Shown: positions 15,754 to 18,362 of the stretch, piece after piece
Layout: each line of letters opens with the position of its first letter
How positions within the stretch are numbered: the first letter of the stretch is position 1
Assembly: GCA_035505955.1 (NCBI GenBank)
Contig: DATJQH010000128.1
Coordinates: 1-18,362, forward strand
DNA length: 18,362 bases
Direction: 5' to 3'
Source of the DNA: Fen-999 sp035505955
Lineage (GTDB): Bacteria; Pseudomonadota; Gammaproteobacteria; Burkholderiales; Rhodocyclaceae
Position numbers and translations under genes: made by a program
Notes under the pieces: generated by a model
The model's input: only the letters and a program-made list of their open reading frames with translations
The model's database searches: none
Told to the model about the DNA's origin: nothing

Positions 15754-17679
15754 TCAAGTTGCTTTGACCGCCAGCACCGGGCAGTTCGCGAAGCCGATTA
15801 CGCGCTCGGTGACGCTGCCCATCAGCAGGCGATCCAGCCCGGTGCGGCCGTGTGTGCCTAGTACGATCAAGGCCGCGCCGACACGGTTTGCCTGCTCCAC
15901 AATCACCTGCTCCGGGCGGCCTTCAGCGACAATGCCGGTGACCGCGATGCCGTCACCGCCCCATTCAGACTTGACTTGCTTGATGGCGTCCACTGCTTCC
16001 TGGCGGCGAGCGTCGTTATGGCTGGACAGGATCGCCGACACCGCCGTCAGGGGACGCTGCAGGCTCTTCGCCAGTCGACCGGCGGCGGCAACTGCGGCAT
16101 TACCGTAAGAGGACCCATCGGTTGCCACCAGGATCCCGCCTTCGCCGAGGCTGGTTCCCCGCGGCGCCACCAGCACGTTGCACGGTGCATTGCCAATCAC
16201 GCGCGCAGTTGCGTCGCCGACCATGTCGCGCGCCAAGCCGCGTCGGCCGCGGCGTCCCATGACGATGAGGTCCGCGCCGTATTCCGTGGCTGCATCGACG
16301 ATGCCGCGGTACGGATCCTCGGCTTCCGCGATGACAACTTCGTGATCGACGTCGGCCGCGGCGGCGACCGCCGTAGCGACGTCGCTCCTGGCCTTTGCCA
16401 GCGCCGCCTGCTCGAGTCCTGGAACCGTCGAGGCATACTCCGGGTTGTAAACCGCAATGCCGGTGACGAAGAGTCGGGCGCTGGAAAGGCGCGCCAGGTC
16501 GATCGCCGTGCGCACGGCCCCGGCACTATATTCGGAGCCATCGGTGGCGACTTCGATACGTTGCAGCAAGCCGCTTGGTGCCAACCGCTCCCGGCCCGGC
16601 GCGAGGGCGGCAAGATCCGCAGCCAGTTCGCGCGACTGCTCGAGCTTGCGATGCTCGGCGATGCCTTTGGTGAGCGCGGTGAGCACGGTCACCGCGCCGA
16701 GGATCAGCGCCACCGCGAGCACGGAATCGCCCAGCGTCTTCAGCGTCGCCACGTGGCCGCCTTCGATGGGCGCGATGACGCCGAGATCGGAGAGGTAGCC
16801 GGGAATGTAGAAGAAGCGCGAGAACAGGACCGTGAGCATGATCACCGCCATGACCAGCTTGATCTGGTAGTCCTTGACGTAAGTGGTGCCGATGGCGCCG
16901 AGCTGGATGCCGAACAGGGAACCGAGCAGGATCAGCATGGCCAGGCGGATATCGACGACGCCTTCGAAGCCGTAGAAGACCGTGCCGCCCAATCCCATGA
17001 CAAAGGCGATCACCAGTTCGGTGGCCGAGGCCATGATCGCCGGCACGCCGAGGACGTAGATCATCGCCGGCACGCCGATGAAGCCGCCGACGGCGATGGT
17101 CGCGGCCAGCATGCCGGTGGCGAAGCCGATGGGGATGATGAACAGCACAGATACCCGCGCGTTCATGGCCTTGAAATGCATCATGGTGCCGGGAATCTCG
17201 ATCGATTGCGCCCAGCGCGCGAAGGCGGGCACGGCGGTCGGTTTGTCGTGGTCGGCGCAGCGCAGCCGGCGATAGTCGCGCAGCACGAAGCCGCCGACGA
17301 TGGCCAGCACGACGATGAAAGTCACCGAGACATAAAGGTCGGTGCCGACGTGGCCGAAGGCATGCTTGATCGAGGTCATCAGGTGCTTGCCGTAGAGCAT
17401 GCCGGCCTCGGCGATGATGCCGAGGACGAGGCCGAGCTTGACGTCCACCTGGCCGTACTTGTTGCGCTTGACGGCGCCGACCAGTGCCTTGGGGAACTTG
17501 TGGCAGATGTTGGAGGCGACCGCAACCATGGCCGGCGCGCCCAGCGACATCATCGCCGGCGTCAGCACGAAGGCGCCGCCGGAGCCGATGAAGCCGGAGA
17601 CCATGCCGGCGATGAAGCCGATCAGCACCAGCAGGAAGACGGTGGCGGCGTTGAGGTCGATGAACTGGACGGTTTCCAT
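15754..17679 (-). CDS. TauE/SafE transporter fused to two universal stress protein domains
   Basis: The 641-residue fusion has a membrane part and a cytoplasmic part. Residues 1-340 hold about eight membrane segments of a TauE/SafE transporter, with the repeat signature as GFIGSGGAFVLTP (29-41) and a weaker second copy, ATIAVGGFIGVP (193-204). Residues about 372-507 and 513-639 are two tandem UspA domains. The second has the ATP-binding pattern G-x2-G-x9-G-S complete (G608, G611, G621, S622). The first has G475, G478 and G488 but Asp489 in place of Ser/Thr. ATG 17679 is preferred over GTG 17688 because AGGTGGG is well spaced before it. Starting 9 nt after the upstream stop, it is co-transcribed with the small protein at 17689. 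Nucleotide binding may gate or report on transport (inference). Confidence 0.88.
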   Translation of the reverse strand: METVQFIDLNAATVFLLVLIGFIAGMVSGFIGSGGAFVLTPAMMSLGAPAMVAVASNICHKFPKALVGAVKRNKYGQVDVKLGLVLGIIAEAGMLYGKHLMTSIKHAFGHVGTDLYVSVTFIVVLAIVGGFVLRDYRRLRCADHDKPTAVPAFARWAQSIEIPGTMMHFKAMNARVSVLFIIPIGFATGMLAATIAVGGFIGVPAMIYVLGVPAIMASATELVIAFVMGLGGTVFYGFEGVVDIRLAMLILLGSLFGIQLGAIGTTYVKDYQIKLVMAVIMLTVLFSRFFYIPGYLSDLGVIAPIEGGHVATLKTLGDSVLAVALILGAVTVLTALTKGIAEHRKLEQSRELAADLAALAPGRERLAPSGLLQRIEVATDGSEYSAGAVRTAIDLARLSSARLFVTGIAVYNPEYASTVPGLEQAALAKARSDVATAVAAAADVDHEVVIAEAEDPYRGIVDAATEYGADLIVMGRRGRRGLARDMVGDATARVIGNAPCNVLVAPRGTSLGEGGILVATDGSSYGNAAVAAAGRLAKSLQRPLTAVSAILSSHNDARRQEAVDAIKQVKSEWGGDGIAVTGIVAEGRPEQVIVEQANRVGAALIVLGTHGRTGLDRLLMGSVTERVIGFANCPVLAVKAT

Positions 17680-17688
17680 ATGGCCCAC

Positions 17689-18018
17689 CTATTTCTTGGC
17701 CGGCTTGAGGCCCATGACTTCCCAGAACAGGCCGGTGAATGCGCCGTGGGCGAAGGAGATGGCGAAGGCGATGGCGATCGGTATCAGCACATGCCACCAG
17801 GTGCCGTTGACCACGACGCCGCCCTTGGCGGCGCAGGCCGCCGCATCGACCTTGTGGAAGTAGACCGCGTTCGGCCCGCTGCCGACCACGCAGGCGTCCG
17901 GGGTCGTGTGCGCCAGATGCAGGACCAGATCGGCGTAATAGAACAGCGCGGCATAGAGCAGGCCGGCAGTCACGCCCCAGAAGATGGTCTTGCGCCAATG
18001 GGCTTCTTGCAGGTTCAT
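17689..18018 (-). CDS. Small two-TM membrane protein preceding the TauE-Usp gene
   Basis: The 109-residue product has membrane segments at about 11-33 and 77-97, joined by a loop with two cysteines (C43 and C62) that could form a disulfide if periplasmic. It ends in the basic KPAKK. GGGAG lies 7 nt before ATG 18018, which decides the start over the longer open frame to 18138. It is first in a two-gene minus-strand unit with the TauE-Usp fusion. I do not know the family; its place suggests an accessory subunit of that transporter. It is the third case here of a small membrane protein beside a putative sulfur-anion exporter. Confidence 0.8.
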   Translation of the reverse strand: MNLQEAHWRKTIFWGVTAGLLYAALFYYADLVLHLAHTTPDACVVGSGPNAVYFHKVDAAACAAKGGVVVNGTWWHVLIPIAIAFAISFAHGAFTGLFWEVMGLKPAKK

Positions 18019-18077
18019 CGCTGTCTCCCTTCGCAAAGCTGGCCTTGTTGCGATGCGGAATATGCGGCTCTGATCAC

Positions 18078-18097
18078 CGAACAAATAGACCTGTTCG
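18078..18097. promoter_or_regulatory. Inverted repeat CGAACA-N8-TGTTCG (candidate operator)
   Basis: In the divergent region 18019-18227, CGAACA at 18078-18083 faces TGTTCG at 18092-18097 across 8 bp. It lies 60 bp upstream of the minus-strand start at 18018, a position suited to a repressor or activator site for the TauE-Usp unit. The regulator is unknown. Such a short repeat could arise by chance. Confidence 0.35.
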
Positions 18098-18118
18098 AAG
18101 TCAGGGGCTCTCGCTGCT

Positions 18119-18132
18119 AAGATGATCATCTT
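18119..18132. promoter_or_regulatory. Perfect 14-bp palindrome AAGATGATCATCTT
   Basis: Positions 18119-18132 read the same on both strands with no spacer. The palindrome sits midway between the divergent starts at 18018 and 18228 and directly abuts the first of a set of CGTCAA direct repeats. Lying in the AT-richer part of the gap, it is a reasonable dimer-binding operator. The binding protein is unknown. Confidence 0.4.
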
Positions 18133-18182
18133 CGTCAAATCAACGTCAAGCCAACGTCAAGGAAGAGCAAAGCGATCGTCAA
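18133..18182 (+). repeat. Helically phased CGTCAA direct repeats (11-bp period)
   Basis: CGTCAA occurs at 18133, 18144, 18155 and 18177, that is at intervals of 11, 11 and 22 bp. The second and third copies share the longer CAACGTCAAG. The site where a copy would fall at 18166 is degenerate. Direct repeats in 11-bp phase put every copy on the same DNA face, as in binding sites of OmpR/PhoB-type response regulators. The set ends about 45 bp before the SulP start, so activation of that gene is plausible. No regulator of this class is encoded in the window. Confidence 0.45.
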
Positions 18183-18227
18183 GATTGCGCAAAATTTGCA
18201 GTCCGACGCCGGCCGGCGGGCAAGCAC

Positions 18228-18362
18228 ATGTCGATTCCTTCCTCGATTCAACGGTTTCTCCCCTTTCTGCGCTGGTTTCCCTATTCCGGCAAGGTCTTCC
18301 GGGCCGATTTCGTCGCCGGCCTGACGGTTGCCCTGGTCCTGGTACCGCAGTCCATGGCCTAC
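18228..18362 (+). CDS. SulP-family inorganic anion transporter, 5' end only (cut by right edge)
   Basis: From ATG 18228 the frame stays open for 45 codons to the end of the window. The product begins MSIPSSIQRFLPFLRW and continues with DFVAGLTVALVLVPQSMAY. The pattern D-x-x-AGLTVA-x-x-x-(I/V)PQ-(S/G)-MAY is the hallmark of the first membrane segment of SulP (SLC26-like) transporters of sulfate, bicarbonate or other anions. Whether a STAS or carbonic-anhydrase domain follows cannot be seen, so the substrate is open. The ribosome site is weak (GGCGGGCAAG). It diverges from the TauE-Usp unit across the repeat-rich control region. Confidence 0.88.
   Translation, partial: MSIPSSIQRFLPFLRWFPYSGKVFRADFVAGLTVALVLVPQSMAY

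Noticed and set aside
15976..18120. Long plus-strand open frame across the TauE-Usp gene
   Set aside because: The translation is a repetitive His/Asp/Gly/Arg mix typical of the complement of a GC-rich gene. The minus strand has clear TauE and Usp motifs.

Overview
The window is GC-rich proteobacterial DNA. Gene density, codon use and family similarities suggest a betaproteobacterium (Rhodocyclales- or Burkholderiales-like), but I see no rRNA or other taxonomic marker. Nearly everything recognisable points to inorganic sulfur-compound handling: three TauE/SafE-type exporter systems, a PhsA/PsrA-like molybdenum oxidoreductase, the start of a SulP anion transporter, the start of a TtrS-like sensor, and the apparent remains of a YeiH-type sulfate exporter.

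Region A (1-319): the 5' end of a minus-strand gene runs off the left edge. It encodes a signal peptide and the first residues of a PhnD/TtrS-like periplasmic sensor domain. A divergent control region with a large imperfect dyad follows. Region B (320-7559, plus) looks like one tight operon: a TauE/SafE transporter split over two genes (the first half carrying a secreted beta-rich domain), a cytoplasmic molybdopterin oxidoreductase with no Tat signal, a four-cluster ferredoxin subunit, and a 982-residue flavoprotein fusing a degenerate NuoF-like domain, a GltD-like FAD/NAD(P) module and a 2x[4Fe-4S] tail. Inferred role: a soluble enzyme exchanging electrons between a sulfur oxyanion and NAD(P)H or ferredoxin, with the TauE pair moving substrate or product across the membrane.

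Region C (7570-8121, minus): a PduO-type cobalamin adenosyltransferase, convergent with operon B. A dyad-rich divergent region (8122-8210) separates it from region D (8211-15704, plus). Region D holds a 54-residue membrane peptide, a decayed exporter fragment, a Cache-type sensor histidine kinase, a one-piece TauE/SafE protein, a two-TM protein, an unusual PEP-synthase-like protein lacking the PEP/pyruvate barrel, and a receiver-only response regulator. From the kinase on, the genes are tightly packed or overlapping. This kinase / TauE / two-TM protein / phosphotransfer protein / receiver set is the best candidate for an undescribed system: a phosphorelay joined to an exporter and an ATP-dependent histidine-swivel enzyme of unknown acceptor.

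Region E (15754-18018, minus): a TauE/SafE protein fused to two universal-stress domains, preceded by a small two-TM protein. The divergent intergenic region 18019-18227 carries an inverted repeat, a perfect 14-bp palindrome and helically phased direct repeats. It leads to a SulP-family transporter cut by the right edge. No tRNA, rRNA, CRISPR array or insertion sequence was seen.
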